DNA from: JAHJDO01 sp964437505
GTDB taxonomy: Bacteria > JAHJDO01
Length of the DNA stretch: 64,000 bases
Reading direction: 5' to 3'
Assembly (NCBI GenBank): GCA_964437505.1
Contig: CAYTGU010000005.1
Location: 29,122 to 93,121 of the forward strand
Position 1 is the stretch's first letter. Every line of letters starts with the position of its first letter. Position numbers and translations under genes: made by a program. Positions 1 to 8,999 of the stretch are shown in pieces. The notes under the pieces were generated by a model. The model had not been told where the DNA came from. It saw nothing but the letters and a program-made list of their open reading frames with translations, and searched no databases.

Positions 1-1337
1 GCAATGGCCTGTATCAAAATATTGCCGATTGCAGTTGCTTCAACAGGTCCGGCAATAACTGGTTTTTGAGTTGCATTTGCGGTAAGTTGGCATAAAAGCT
101 TATTTTGTATTCCTCCTCCGACAATGTGGAGTACATCTATTTTTCGCTTTCGCATTTCTTCGAGTTTTTCAAGAACCTGACGATATTTAAATGCCAGACT
201 TTCAAGAATACAGCGCAGGATACTTCCCCTATCAGATGGAACTTTTTGATTTGTTTTGCGACAGTAATTCTGAATTTTTTCCGGCATGTTGCCAGGCTTT
301 AAAAAAGCTGTGTCTTCAGGATCTATAAAACAGAAAAACGCTTCTGCCTTTTCTGCTTGTTTTGTTAAATCAGGGTAGGAAAGTTTTATATTTTGCGATT
401 CCCAGCTTCTTTTGCATTCCTGAACCAGCCAGAGTCCCATGATATTTTTTAGGAAACGAAATGTATTGTTTACGCCTCCTTCATTAGTGAAATTATTTTT
501 TAATACTTCCTGATTTATCAATGGACTGCTTATTTCGCATCCCATTAAAGACCACGTGCCGGAACTTAAAAATGCCCAGTTATTTCCTTCAGCTGGAACA
601 GCCGCAACTGCTGCTGCTGTATCATGCGATGCTGTAGCAATGACAGGTATTTGAGGTATTCCCAGTTCTTTAGCTATGAACGGTAGGAGCTTTCCTGTGA
701 CAGTTCCTGGATTTACAACCTGCGGCATTATTTCACAAGGAATGTTTAAATTTTTTAGAATTTCATTACTCCATCCATTCTTGCGCGGATCATAACACTG
801 AGTGGTAGTAGCCAAGGTAAACTCTGCTGCTTTTTCTCCAGAGAAGAAGTAACTAAACAGGGCCGCTATCGGCAGGAGACAATCCGCCGATTTAAGAAGG
901 TAGGGCTGATTTATTTTCATCCATAGTAGTTGGAAAAGTGTATTTATTTGCATGAATTGAACGCCTGTTTTTTCAAATACTTCTTCCCGCGGAACTTTTT
1001 TGAAACATTCTTCCATCATTCCATCAGTCCGACTGTCCCTGTAATGCAGAGGATTTTCTAATAGATGGTTATTTTTATCAATGAGCCCGAAATCTACGCC
1101 CCAGCTATCGAATGCAATTGCGGCGATTTCAGACTTGTTGCACTTTTGCAATCCTTTTTTTATCTCATTAAAAAAGTTTATGGAGTCCCAGTAGAGAATG
1201 TTATTAAATCTTGTACCTCCTGTAGTAAATCTATGTTTCTCTTCAAGGACTATTTTCTTCCCATCAAATTTGCCAAGTATTAATCGTCCACTTTCTGCGC
1301 CTAGATCAACAGCTATGTAATTTTTGCTTTTTCCCAC
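1..1337 (-). CDS. rhaB: Rhamnulokinase (FGGY sugar kinase), 3' end cut by window edge
   Basis: Phosphorylates L-rhamnulose at O1 with ATP in cytoplasmic rhamnose catabolism. Translating the minus strand gives an N-terminal ATPase motif (YIAVDLGAESGRLILG), then DSWGVDFGLID, ASHDTAAAVAAVP, FLSSGTWSLMGCE and, near the window edge, HIVGGGIQN; this order is typical of rhamnulokinases rather than xylulokinases. About 445 residues are visible of a usual 480-490, so the C-terminus lies outside. The start is taken as GTG at 1337, with an AAGGA seven bases upstream; no in-frame ATG fits. It is divergent from manC. I see no other rhamnose genes, which would have to lie left of the window. Confidence 0.88.
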   Translation of the reverse strand, partial: MGKSKNYIAVDLGAESGRLILGKFDGKKIVLEEKHRFTTGGTRFNNILYWDSINFFNEIKKGLQKCNKSEIAAIAFDSWGVDFGLIDKNNHLLENPLHYRDSRTDGMMEECFKKVPREEVFEKTGVQFMQINTLFQLLWMKINQPYLLKSADCLLPIAALFSYFFSGEKAAEFTLATTTQCYDPRKNGWSNEILKNLNIPCEIMPQVVNPGTVTGKLLPFIAKELGIPQIPVIATASHDTAAAVAAVPAEGNNWAFLSSGTWSLMGCEISSPLINQEVLKNNFTNEGGVNNTFRFLKNIMGLWLVQECKRSWESQNIKLSYPDLTKQAEKAEAFFCFIDPEDTAFLKPGNMPEKIQNYCRKTNQKVPSDRGSILRCILESLAFKYRQVLEKLEEMRKRKIDVLHIVGGGIQNKLLCQLTANATQKPVIAGPVEATAIGNILIQAI

Positions 1338-1446
1338 AGTAAATTCCTTATCATTCAGACTCTGGCAACATTATGCCATAATTCTTTATTTATTTAAAAC
1401 AAAATTTATGATATTCTTGCGTTATTGAAAGTGAGGGACATGGGTT

Positions 1447-2535
1447 ATGTTGAATGTTGTTATTATGGCAGGTGGAAAAGGGGAAAGATTTTGGCCAAAG
1501 AGTAGAGAAAAAAGCCCTAAACAGCTATTGTCAATAGGTTCAAAAAATACCATGCTTCAGGAAACAGTAAAAAGAGCGCAAGCTCTAACTTCTTCAGAAA
1601 ATATTTTTATAGTTACACGGGCTGAGTTGGAGGGTGAGATAATTAAGCAGATTTCTCCTATTCCAAAAGAAAATATTATAAATGAACCGTTTGGTAGAAA
1701 TACTGCAGCTGCAATAGGTCTTGCAAATATAGTTATTCAGAAGAGAGATAGTATTTCAAGAGATAAAAGTTCCATTATGGTTGTGTTGCCGGCTGACCAT
1801 ATCATAAAAGACGTCAGACAATTTAAAAAGACAATAGCTGTTGCCTCTATAGCGGCTGAAGAAGGACATCTTGTTACAATAGGTATAAAACCAAACTATC
1901 CTGAAACTGGTTACGGATATATTCATAGGGGGAACAAGGTATCTAGTGATATACAGGGTGTTTTTAAAGTGAAAGAATTTAGAGAAAAGCCTGATTTGAA
2001 AACTGCAGAAGAGTTTTTAAAAAAAGGGGAGTATTATTGGAACAGCGGTATGTTTGTATGGACAGGGAAAGAAATAGAAAAAGCATTTAAAAAGTATATG
2101 CCTAAACTTTCTCACGCTCTAAAGGTTATAGACAATTCTCTTTCATCTTCGTACCTGGATAAAGTTATAAAAGAGGAGTATGAGAAACTGGAGAAGGTCT
2201 CAATTGATTATGGAGTTATGGAGAAGGCAGAGAATGTAAGCGTTATAGAGGGGCTTTTTGACTGGAATGATGTGGGCTCATGGCTAGCTCTGGAGAAAGT
2301 TTATAAAAAAGATGATAATAATAATATCGTTGTGGGAGATTATGTAGGCATTGATACAACTGATTGCATATTAATAGGGGATAAGAGTCCAATAACTACT
2401 ATGGGTGTTTCGGATTTGATTATTGTAAACACAGGAGATGTTGTACTTGTCTGCAAGAAAACAGAGGCTCAGAAAGTGAAAGAATTATTGAAACATATTA
2501 AGAAGAATAAAAAACTTTCCAAACTAGTTAAATAA
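1447..2535 (+). CDS. manC: Mannose-1-phosphate guanylyltransferase
   Basis: Makes GDP-mannose from mannose 1-phosphate and GTP, the precursor for cell-surface polysaccharides. The nucleotidyltransferase signature GGKGERFWPKSR is at residues 9-20, followed by NEPFGRNTAAAIG (about 77-89), LPADHII (about 115) and WNSGMFVW (about 201). At 362 residues it holds only the transferase domain and lacks the C-terminal mannose-6-phosphate isomerase domain of bifunctional type II enzymes. ATG start with a GAGGGA element just upstream. The stop codon abuts the ATG of the next gene, so the two are probably cotranscribed. Confidence 0.92.
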   Translation: MLNVVIMAGGKGERFWPKSREKSPKQLLSIGSKNTMLQETVKRAQALTSSENIFIVTRAELEGEIIKQISPIPKENIINEPFGRNTAAAIGLANIVIQKRDSISRDKSSIMVVLPADHIIKDVRQFKKTIAVASIAAEEGHLVTIGIKPNYPETGYGYIHRGNKVSSDIQGVFKVKEFREKPDLKTAEEFLKKGEYYWNSGMFVWTGKEIEKAFKKYMPKLSHALKVIDNSLSSSYLDKVIKEEYEKLEKVSIDYGVMEKAENVSVIEGLFDWNDVGSWLALEKVYKKDDNNNIVVGDYVGIDTTDCILIGDKSPITTMGVSDLIIVNTGDVVLVCKKTEAQKVKELLKHIKKNKKLSKLVK

Positions 2536-3537
2536 ATGATAAAAATTTGGATTCAATTCTCGATAGGCGCAATTATAATTATTCTTGCCGGTTTTAGGTT
2601 GTCAAAGTATGGGGATATAATTGCTAAAAAGACAGGTATTGGCAGAGCGTGGATAGGAATGATATTCCTTGCCGGTGCAACAGCGCTTCCGGAATTTTTT
2701 ACTACGTGTAGTTCCATAGTTATTGAGGATGCTCCTAATTTAGCTGCAGGCAACGTCCTTGGAAGTATCATGTTTAATCTTTTTATAATTGCGATACTCG
2801 ATATTGTTCAAGGGCATGGACCAATTTTAAGGAAAGTGAATCTTGGACTGATTTTGCTTGGTGCGATTTCTGTGATCCTCTCGGTGGTGGCAATTTTGGG
2901 TATGTTGTTAAAGAATACAGTGTCAGTTTTTTCCATAGGTCCCGCAAGTTTCTTGATAGTAGGAATATATTTGATAGGTATGCGTCTTTCCTTTAGATAT
3001 CAATATCGCAATTCTGATAAATCTCAGGATGTAGAAGTAAATGAAGAAAAAAAATATGAGAAAATTTCAACTTCAAAGACAATTTTCGGCTATCTGCTTT
3101 GCGCTGCGGCTATTTTTGGAGGAAGTGTATGGGTTGCTCATACTGCTAAACAAATAGCCGTAGTAACAGGATTAGGGGAAACTTTTGTTGGCAGTCTTTT
3201 CCTTGCGATAGTAACATCTCTTCCTGAGCTTATGGCAACAATAGGAGCAGTTAGAATGGGGCTATTTGATATGGCGATCGGAAATATATTTGGAAGTAAT
3301 ATGTTAAATATAGTGCTAATACCAATCAGCGATGTCTTATTCAGAACTGGTTCTATATATGCCTATCTATCTTCTACTCATATCCTGACAGCGATTGTAG
3401 GAATTCTTTTAACAATGATTGTAATAATCGGGATTATTTATCGCTCCAAAAAATCCTTTCTTAAGCTTGGTTGGGATGCAATAGCTATAATTATAGTATA
3501 TATTGCCAGTACATATATGGTTTTTAGGTTGAGGTAG
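2536..3537 (+). CDS. Sodium/calcium exchanger family (CaCA) membrane protein
   Basis: A predicted inner-membrane cation/Ca2+ antiporter. It has two halves of hydrophobic segments, each with an alpha-repeat: ALPEFFTTCSS with AAGNVLGSIMFN in the first half and SLPELMATIGA with AIGNIFGSNMLN in the second. The acidic residue in each (L/S)PE motif is the usual ion ligand of the family. A polar loop rich in Lys and Glu (about 155-180) separates the halves. Its 333 residues are typical of bacterial YrbG-type exchangers. It starts immediately after manC. The transported ion cannot be fixed from sequence. Confidence 0.88.
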   Translation: MIKIWIQFSIGAIIIILAGFRLSKYGDIIAKKTGIGRAWIGMIFLAGATALPEFFTTCSSIVIEDAPNLAAGNVLGSIMFNLFIIAILDIVQGHGPILRKVNLGLILLGAISVILSVVAILGMLLKNTVSVFSIGPASFLIVGIYLIGMRLSFRYQYRNSDKSQDVEVNEEKKYEKISTSKTIFGYLLCAAAIFGGSVWVAHTAKQIAVVTGLGETFVGSLFLAIVTSLPELMATIGAVRMGLFDMAIGNIFGSNMLNIVLIPISDVLFRTGSIYAYLSSTHILTAIVGILLTMIVIIGIIYRSKKSFLKLGWDAIAIIIVYIASTYMVFRLR

Positions 3538-3563
3538 AATTTACGAAATAACAAGGAGGTAAA

Positions 3564-4076
3564 ATGGACTTAAAAGAGCTGATTCGGGATGTGCCTGATT
3601 TCCCAAAGAAGGGTATAATTTTCAAGGACATAACTACATTACTTAAGGATAAAGATGCGTTTAAAGAGGCGGTTGATAAACTAGCAGAAGAGTGTAAGGG
3701 GAAAAAGATTGATACAGTAGTTGCTGTAGAAGCAAGGGGCTTTATATTTGGCGGAGTGTTAGCGTACAAGCTCGGAGCAGGATTTGTCCCGCTCAGAAAA
3801 CCAGGAAAGCTTCCATACAAGACAATAAAAGAGACATACGAGCTGGAATACGGCACTGATACATTGGAAATACATGAAGACGCAATAAAATTAGGGGATA
3901 ATGTATTGGTTATAGATGATCTTCTTGCAACAGGCGGAACGAGTTTGGCAACAGTTAAACTTGTTAAGAAACTTGGCGGCAATGTATCAAAGATTGTTTT
4001 TCTCATAGATCTTACGTTTTTGAAAGGCGCTGAAAAACTTGAAGGATACGACGTAAGTTCATTGATAAAATATTGA
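3564..4076 (+). CDS. apt: Adenine phosphoribosyltransferase
   Basis: Converts adenine and PRPP to AMP in purine salvage (cytoplasm). The type I phosphoribosyltransferase PRPP-binding motif VLVIDDLLATGGT is at about residues 114-126, the adenine-site segment VEARGFIFGG at about 55-64, and the N-terminus IRDVPDFPKKGIIFKDIT is characteristic of Apt. The 170-residue length is normal. ATG 3564 is preceded by a strong AAGGAGG. The tRNA-Arg gene follows within ten bases and no terminator separates them. Confidence 0.95.
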   Translation: MDLKELIRDVPDFPKKGIIFKDITTLLKDKDAFKEAVDKLAEECKGKKIDTVVAVEARGFIFGGVLAYKLGAGFVPLRKPGKLPYKTIKETYELEYGTDTLEIHEDAIKLGDNVLVIDDLLATGGTSLATVKLVKKLGGNVSKIVFLIDLTFLKGAEKLEGYDVSSLIKY

Positions 4077-4085
4077 TGATAATCT

Positions 4086-4161
4086 GCGCCTGTAGCTCAG
4101 TAATGGATAGAGCAAGGGATTCCTAATCCCTGTGTCGGAGGTTCGAATCCTCTCAGGCGTA
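4086..4161 (+). tRNA. tRNA-Arg (anticodon CCU)
   Basis: A 76-nt cloverleaf. The acceptor stem GCGCCTG pairs with CAGGCGT (first pair G-U), discriminator A; the D-stem begins GCTC. The anticodon stem AGGGA/TCCCT encloses the loop TTCCTAA, giving anticodon CCT. The T-arm is GGAGG, loop TTCGAAT, then CCTCT. The 3' CCA is not encoded. Confidence 0.95.
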
Positions 4162-4223
4162 CTATGATGCATATTAAATTGAAAAGTGTGTATGTTTTAT
4201 GTTATAAGTCTCTGTGAGTTTTT

Positions 4224-4295
4224 GGGCGATTAACTCAGCGGGAGAGTGCTACTTTCACAGAGTAGAAGTCACTGGTTCAAACCCAGTATCGCCCA
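4224..4295 (+). tRNA. tRNA-Val (anticodon CAC)
   Basis: A 72-nt cloverleaf. The acceptor stem GGGCGAT pairs with ATCGCCC, discriminator A. The D-stem is ACTC/GAGT. The anticodon stem CTACT/AGTAG encloses the loop TTCACAG, giving CAC. The T-stem CTGGT encloses the loop TCAAACC region and closes regularly. CCA is not encoded. It lies 62 bases after tRNA-Arg(CCU). Confidence 0.93.
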
Positions 4296-4331
4296 CTGTG
4301 AAATGACCGTAGCTTTTTTAGGGGGTTAGAT

Positions 4332-4505
4332 ATGAAATGCGATACGTGTGGAAAAGATGTTGCTAAGGTAAAAAGGATTGTTCTTGAGAAAGGCTATGAT
4401 AGAATACAGGCAAAAGCAATTTATAATTGCGAGGAGTGTTATAGGAAGAAAGAGACTGATATAGAGAAACGCGTTCAATCTGAGTGTAAAGAGAAAGGAA
4501 AGTAA
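4332..4505 (+). CDS. Small two-CxxC zinc-ribbon protein (57 aa)
   Basis: A short ORF beginning MKCDTCGKDVAKVKRIVLEKGYD in two pieces around a CDTC knuckle, with a second knuckle CEEC at about residues 37-40 and a Lys/Glu-rich tail. Two CxxC pairs about 30 residues apart imply one bound zinc. ATG 4332 follows an AGGGGG element with good spacing, and the TAA at 4503-4505 abuts the next ATG, so it is translated with the following zinc-ribbon gene. I do not recognise a named family; function unknown. Confidence 0.7.
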   Translation: MKCDTCGKDVAKVKRIVLEKGYDRIQAKAIYNCEECYRKKETDIEKRVQSECKEKGK

Positions 4506-5225
4506 ATGACAGGGCTGAAGAACGATATTAAGTTATTGATTCAAGTCCAGGATTTAGATGTGCAAATACAAAATTTAGATACAAAGATAAAAAGAATACC
4601 CAAAGAAATGGATGCTCATTATGGGAATTTTAAGGCAAAGAAAGACGAGTTAGCAGTTCTAGAGTCAGAACTTGTTGAAATTCAGAAGAATAGAAAATTG
4701 AAAGAGGTTGAGCTTGATAGTGCTACAGAAGCAATAAAAAAATATAAAACACAACAGTCTTCTGTTAAAACGAATAAAGAATATACTTCTCTTCAGCATG
4801 AGATTGAACAAATACAAGAGAAGAATTCTATACTGGAAGACGAGATACTCTTATTTATGGAACAATCAGATGTGGCGCATAAAAATATAGAAAAAAAGGC
4901 AGAGGAGATTAAGCTGGAGAATGGAAAACTTGAACAGGAAGAGCAGGAGAATAAGAAAAAAATAGCCCGGTTTGAACAGGAACTTCAAAAAAGGCAAGAG
5001 GAGCGTACGAATTTAGTTAGTACTGTAAATAATGCTATTGTAGCCAAATATGAAAGAATTAGGGATTTTAAGAACGGAGTGGGTATTGTAAATATTAGTG
5101 ACGGAACATGTGGGGGCTGTCATATGGAATTACCTCCGCAGATTATAAATGATGCGAAAACTGGTAACAGAATTACTGTGTGCGAAAGATGTTCGCGTAT
5201 ACTGTACGTAAAGGAAGATGATTAG
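4506..5225 (+). CDS. Coiled-coil protein with C-terminal C4-type zinc ribbon (DUF164 family)
   Basis: 239 residues: a long Glu/Lys/Gln-rich coiled coil (about 10-180) ending in a zinc ribbon with CGGC at about 199-202 and CERC at about 224-227. This layout matches the DUF164/zf-RING_7 family, which is widespread in bacteria and often lies near rnpB or RNase H. A nucleic-acid-associated role is suspected for the family but I cannot assign one from sequence. It is tightly packed between the small zinc-ribbon gene and rnhA (zero-base gaps on both sides). Confidence 0.85.
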   Translation: MTGLKNDIKLLIQVQDLDVQIQNLDTKIKRIPKEMDAHYGNFKAKKDELAVLESELVEIQKNRKLKEVELDSATEAIKKYKTQQSSVKTNKEYTSLQHEIEQIQEKNSILEDEILLFMEQSDVAHKNIEKKAEEIKLENGKLEQEEQENKKKIARFEQELQKRQEERTNLVSTVNNAIVAKYERIRDFKNGVGIVNISDGTCGGCHMELPPQIINDAKTGNRITVCERCSRILYVKEDD

Positions 5226-5732
5226 ATGGAGGAGTTAACTATATACGTTGACGGGGCATCGGCTGGTAATCCTGGGAAAGCAGGCGTCGGTGTTGTCTTT
5301 TTTCGTGAAGGGGAAAAAGTAAAGGAATGTTCTCAATACATAGGAATTACAACAAATAATGTAGCTGAATATATGGCTGTAATTTTTGCCATGCAGGAAG
5401 CTCTGATTATGGGTGTGAGAAATATTGCTGTTTTTACAGATAGCGAGCTTGTTGCAAATCAGGTAAATGGTGTCTATAAAGTCAAAGATAACAATTTATT
5501 TCGCTTGCATAAACAGGTTCAACATCTAAAAAATGGTTTTAAAAAGTTTAATATTACCCATATAGAACGTGCGGGTAATAAGGAAGCTGATAAGTTAGCA
5601 AGCAGGTCGGTTGATCGCCTCGATGTATGTCGGGGAGGAAAGTCCGGGCTCCAGAGAGCAAGATGTCCCATAACCAGGGATGGAAGCGATTCCGAGGAAA
5701 GTGCAACAGAAAATAAACTTCCCCGCACCTAA
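5226..5732 (+). CDS. rnhA: RNase HI-type ribonuclease whose reading frame runs into rnpB
   Basis: Cleaves the RNA strand of RNA-DNA hybrids. The four acidic catalytic residues are visible: D9 (YVDGAS), E48 (NVAEYM), D72 (FTDSEL) and D122 (KEADKLA). The canonical domain ends near residue 128, yet the frame stays open to codon 168. From codon 125 onward it is read through the first 133 nt of the RNase P RNA gene (P1 strand, conserved GAGGAAAG region) and stops in an rnpB hairpin. Residues 126-168 therefore look like a by-product tail rather than a domain. It starts directly after the zinc-ribbon gene. Confidence 0.88.
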   Translation: MEELTIYVDGASAGNPGKAGVGVVFFREGEKVKECSQYIGITTNNVAEYMAVIFAMQEALIMGVRNIAVFTDSELVANQVNGVYKVKDNNLFRLHKQVQHLKNGFKKFNITHIERAGNKEADKLASRSVDRLDVCRGGKSGLQRARCPITRDGSDSEESATENKLPRT

Positions 5733-5949
5733 TTTTAGGTGCGGGGTAAAGTTGAAATGGTGTGGTAAGAGCACACCGATCTGATAGTGATATCAGGTGC
5801 ATGGTAAACCCCATCTGGAGAAAGGCTAAGTAAGAGGGAAGGGACTGCTCGTCTCAATTTAACCCTTGGGTAAGCCGCTAGAGGTCGATAGCAATATCGG
5901 CGCAAGATAGATGGTCAACTATTACAGAACCCGGCTTATAGACCTGCTT
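5600..5949 (+). ncRNA. rnpB: RNase P RNA (bacterial class A)
   Basis: The catalytic RNA of tRNA 5'-end maturation. All conserved blocks occur in order: GAGGAAAGTCCGGGCTCC (5635-5652), GGAAAGTGCAACAGAAA (about 5696-5712), GGTAAGAGCACACC (5764-5777), GCATGGTAAACCCC (about 5799-5812) and ACAGAACCCGGCTTA (5924-5938). The ends are set by a perfect 9-bp P1 helix, AAGCAGGTC (5600-5608) with GACCTGCTT (5941-5949). A 10-bp hairpin at 5721-5746 fits the P12 arm. The 5' third overlaps the rnhA frame, and the 3' end lies three bases from the nadD stop, so no separate promoter or terminator is apparent. Confidence 0.95.
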
Positions 5950-5952
5950 ATT

Positions 5953-6534
5953 TTATCTATAAAGTCTGTGTTTTTGTATGTAGTCTTTAACTTTCTCAGG
6001 CAGTAGGTATTTTATCGGATTGCCAGATGTTATTCTCTTTCGAATGTCAGAAGAAGAGATTTTAAGAGAGGTAATCTCCATTATCTCCGTATGGTTTTTG
6101 AAAACTTGTTTTGCTCTTTCTATATCATATCCTGGACGAGTTGTTACTATAAACTTACACATTCTTAAAAGCTCATCAGGAGATGCCCATCTATTTATTT
6201 CCAAAAAAGCATCTGCGCCTATTATAAAGTATATATTAGTATCTTTTCCGTATTTTTTCATGAGCGTTTTAATCGTATCTATAGTATGTGATGCGCCTCC
6301 TCTTTTTATTTCAATATCTGAGACCTCAAAATAAGAATTATCAGATATTGCTAATTTTATCATCTTAAGACGATGCCGAGCATCAGCAAGATTGGAAGAG
6401 GTCTTGAGAGGGTTAAGGGCTGAAGGAATAAATATTACCTTGTCAAGTTTAAATTTATTGCAAACTTCAGAAGCGCTCACAAGATGTCCATAATGAATGG
6501 GATTAAAAGTGCCGCCCATAATACCAATACGCAT
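5953..6534 (-). CDS. nadD: Nicotinate-nucleotide adenylyltransferase
   Basis: Transfers AMP from ATP to nicotinate mononucleotide in NAD synthesis. The N-terminal nucleotidyltransferase motif GIMGGTFNPIHYGHL is at residues 4-18, and the C-terminal SSDIRKRI signature at about 162-169. The 193-residue length is normal. Its ATG shares one base with the proA stop (TAATG), which indicates translational coupling in a proB-proA-nadD run. It is convergent with rnpB. Confidence 0.94.
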   Translation of the reverse strand: MRIGIMGGTFNPIHYGHLVSASEVCNKFKLDKVIFIPSALNPLKTSSNLADARHRLKMIKLAISDNSYFEVSDIEIKRGGASHTIDTIKTLMKKYGKDTNIYFIIGADAFLEINRWASPDELLRMCKFIVTTRPGYDIERAKQVFKNHTEIMEITSLKISSSDIRKRITSGNPIKYLLPEKVKDYIQKHRLYR

Positions 6535-7772
6535 TATATTCGCACCTGCCCATTGCCGAATATAAGATATTTGTAGGTTGTGAGTTCTTCCAGTCCCATA
6601 GGTCCTCTGGCATGCAGCTTGCCTGTACTTATACCAATTTCAGCGCCCAGTCCAAATTCGCCGCCATCAGTAAATCGGGTAGATGAGTTGACGTATACAG
6701 TAGCAGAGTCTACTTCTTTCAGAAACCTGTCTGCAGATGAACTGTTTTTTGTAATTATAGCGTCAGAATGACATGACCCATATGTGTTAATGTGATTGAT
6801 TGCCTCCTGTTCTGAGGAGACTATTCTGATGGAAAGTATTAAGTCAAGGTATTCAGTTGACCAGTCTTTCTTCTTTGCCAGTTTTATTCCAGAAACAAGT
6901 TTTTTTGTTTCTCTACAGCCCCTTATCTCTACACCTGCATTCCTGAATATCTCTATCATTTGAGAAAGAAAGACTTTGGCGATATCTTTATGAACAAGAA
7001 GTGTTTCCATTGCATTGCAGACTCCCGGACGCTGAACTTTTGCGTTAAGACATACAGTTTTTGCAATATCAATATCTGCATGTTTATCAACATAAGTGTG
7101 GCATATTCCATCACTATGTTTAATTACAGGTATGGTGGAGTTCTTAACAACAAATTTTATAAGACCTTTTCCACCGCGTGGAATTATAAGATCAATATAT
7201 TCATCCAGTTTTAACATACGATTTACCATTTTACGGTCAGTGCTTTTTACCATTTGTATGCTATCAGAAGGAACTTTTGTTTTTCGCAGGCTGTTTATCA
7301 TTATTTGATATAAAGCAATATTTGAATTTATGGATTCTTTTCCTCCGCGAAGAATAACAGCATTTCCAGCTTTCAGGCAGAGGCTTGCTGCGTCCACAGT
7401 GACATTAGGTCGGGATTCATAGATTATACCTATAACACCAATAGGCACACTTACTTTTTCTATCCTTAATTTATTTGGACGGGTTGTCTTACTGAGTATT
7501 TTACCAACAGGGTCTGGGAGTTTAGTTAATTGCTTTAGGGATTTACAAATATTTTCTATTCGCTCCGAAGTTAAAGTTAGACGATCTATTAAAGCAGGGG
7601 ACAGGTTGTTTCCTTTTGCACGTTTAATATCAATGATATTTGCAGATAGGATTCTAGATTTATTTTTTTCAATACCATTGGCAATGACCAGAAGAGCTTT
7701 GTTTTTTTCTTCTGTTGAAAGAGTTGCCAATACTCTTGATGCATCCTTTGCATGCTGAGCGATTTTTTTCAT
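6534..7772 (-). CDS. proA: Glutamate-5-semialdehyde dehydrogenase (gamma-glutamyl phosphate reductase)
   Basis: The NADPH-dependent second step of proline synthesis. The sequence is collinear with ProA: IGIIYESRPNVTVDAA (about 115-130), CLKAGNAVILRGGKE, the IPRGGKGLIKFV loop, and the region around KVQRPGVCNAMETLL (about 243-257) that carries the catalytic Cys. The C-terminal GLGAEIGISTGKLHARGPMG is canonical. 412 residues is normal. Its start overlaps the proB stop by four bases (ATGA), so the pair is coupled. Confidence 0.96.
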   Translation of the reverse strand: MKKIAQHAKDASRVLATLSTEEKNKALLVIANGIEKNKSRILSANIIDIKRAKGNNLSPALIDRLTLTSERIENICKSLKQLTKLPDPVGKILSKTTRPNKLRIEKVSVPIGVIGIIYESRPNVTVDAASLCLKAGNAVILRGGKESINSNIALYQIMINSLRKTKVPSDSIQMVKSTDRKMVNRMLKLDEYIDLIIPRGGKGLIKFVVKNSTIPVIKHSDGICHTYVDKHADIDIAKTVCLNAKVQRPGVCNAMETLLVHKDIAKVFLSQMIEIFRNAGVEIRGCRETKKLVSGIKLAKKKDWSTEYLDLILSIRIVSSEQEAINHINTYGSCHSDAIITKNSSSADRFLKEVDSATVYVNSSTRFTDGGEFGLGAEIGISTGKLHARGPMGLEELTTYKYLIFGNGQVRI

Positions 7773-8941
7773 AATATTACCAGATTATCCCTGTGTATTA
7801 CTTCATCATAGGACTTATAACCGAGTATATCTTCAATTCGGGAAGTCTTATTCCCTTTAATTTTTTCCACATCTTTGTCTGAATAGTTGACTAGCCCTCT
7901 TGCAAATTCGCTACCTCCGGTATCAGCAATCCCTACTACATCTCCTATGCTGTACTTTCCTTTTGAAGCAATAATGCCTGTTGATAAAAGGCTCTTACCT
8001 TTGTTTATTAAAACTTGTTTTGCCCCTTCATCAACAATGATTGTTCCTCTTATATAATGAGCAAATGCTATCCATTTCTTTCGACCAGTTTTTCTTTTAT
8101 CAATTTTTGGGAGGAAAATCGTACCGACTTTTTCTCCATTCATTATTCTAGAAAGAGTATTCTTCTTTAGTCCATTAGCTATTATTACAGTTACACCTGA
8201 CTGGGTTCCCATTTTGGCTGCAGTTATCTTTGTCAACATTCCTCCAGCCCCTGTTTTTGAGTCAGAAGCATACGATTCTATTTCAGATCGTATTTTGTCA
8301 ACTTCAGATATAAGAGAAGCTTGTTTGCTTTTTTTAGGATCAACAGTAAACAGTCCATCAATGTTAGAAAGCATAATTAAAAGGTCTGCATCTAAGAGGT
8401 TAGCAACAAGTGCGGAAAGAGTATCATTATCTCCAAACTTAATTTCGTCAGTTGCAACAGTGTCATTTTCATTAACAATAGGAATAACGTTCTCTTTAAA
8501 TAGTTCCATTATTGTATTGCGTATATTTAGGTATCTAAGTCTGGATTTAAAATCATCTCTTGTGAGCAGAATCTGCGCAGTATGATATCCTCTTTTTTTA
8601 AAGATCTCTTCATAAGTATGCATTAGCTTATTCTGCCCTACGGCAGCAATAGCTTGTTTTTTTGATATTGTCAATGAATGCTTCTTAATACCTAAAGCTT
8701 TCATACCTGCGCCTATAGCTCCGGAGGACACAATAATTACTCGAATATTTTGTTTTCTAAGTTCAGCTATTTCCGTGGCAATATTGGATATTCTAGCTCT
8801 GTTTAACCCAGTGTTTGAGGTCAGCACATACGTACCTATCTTAATAACTACACATTTAGCGTTTTTTATTAACTCTTTTCTTTTCACAGCGCTTTGCCTT
8901 CTCATCGCCTTTACAGCGTTTGAGTAATTAAAATTATTCAT
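7769..8941 (-). CDS. proB: Glutamate 5-kinase with PUA domain
   Basis: ATP-dependent first step of proline synthesis. The amino-acid-kinase fold shows VVIKIGTYVLTS (about 31-42), VIIVSSGAIGAGM (about 68-80), NENDTVATDEIKFGDND (about 158-174) and LSNIDGLF (about 193-200); a PUA domain fills roughly residues 295-380. 390 residues is slightly longer than usual because of about 25 basic residues before the kinase motif. ATG 8941 is the first start available. Feedback inhibition by proline, typical of the family, is inferred only. Confidence 0.95.
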   Translation of the reverse strand: MNNFNYSNAVKAMRRQSAVKRKELIKNAKCVVIKIGTYVLTSNTGLNRARISNIATEIAELRKQNIRVIIVSSGAIGAGMKALGIKKHSLTISKKQAIAAVGQNKLMHTYEEIFKKRGYHTAQILLTRDDFKSRLRYLNIRNTIMELFKENVIPIVNENDTVATDEIKFGDNDTLSALVANLLDADLLIMLSNIDGLFTVDPKKSKQASLISEVDKIRSEIESYASDSKTGAGGMLTKITAAKMGTQSGVTVIIANGLKKNTLSRIMNGEKVGTIFLPKIDKRKTGRKKWIAFAHYIRGTIIVDEGAKQVLINKGKSLLSTGIIASKGKYSIGDVVGIADTGGSEFARGLVNYSDKDVEKIKGNKTSRIEDILGYKSYDEVIHRDNLVIL

Positions 8942-8999
8942 ATTATAACCAACTCTTGTATTTATTACTATGTTTTTGAGGAGCAGTACGCTTTTAATG

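Noticed and set aside
3524..4006. 160-codon minus-strand ORF opposite apt
   Set aside because: A shadow frame; the plus strand is unmistakably Apt with a strong ribosome-binding site.
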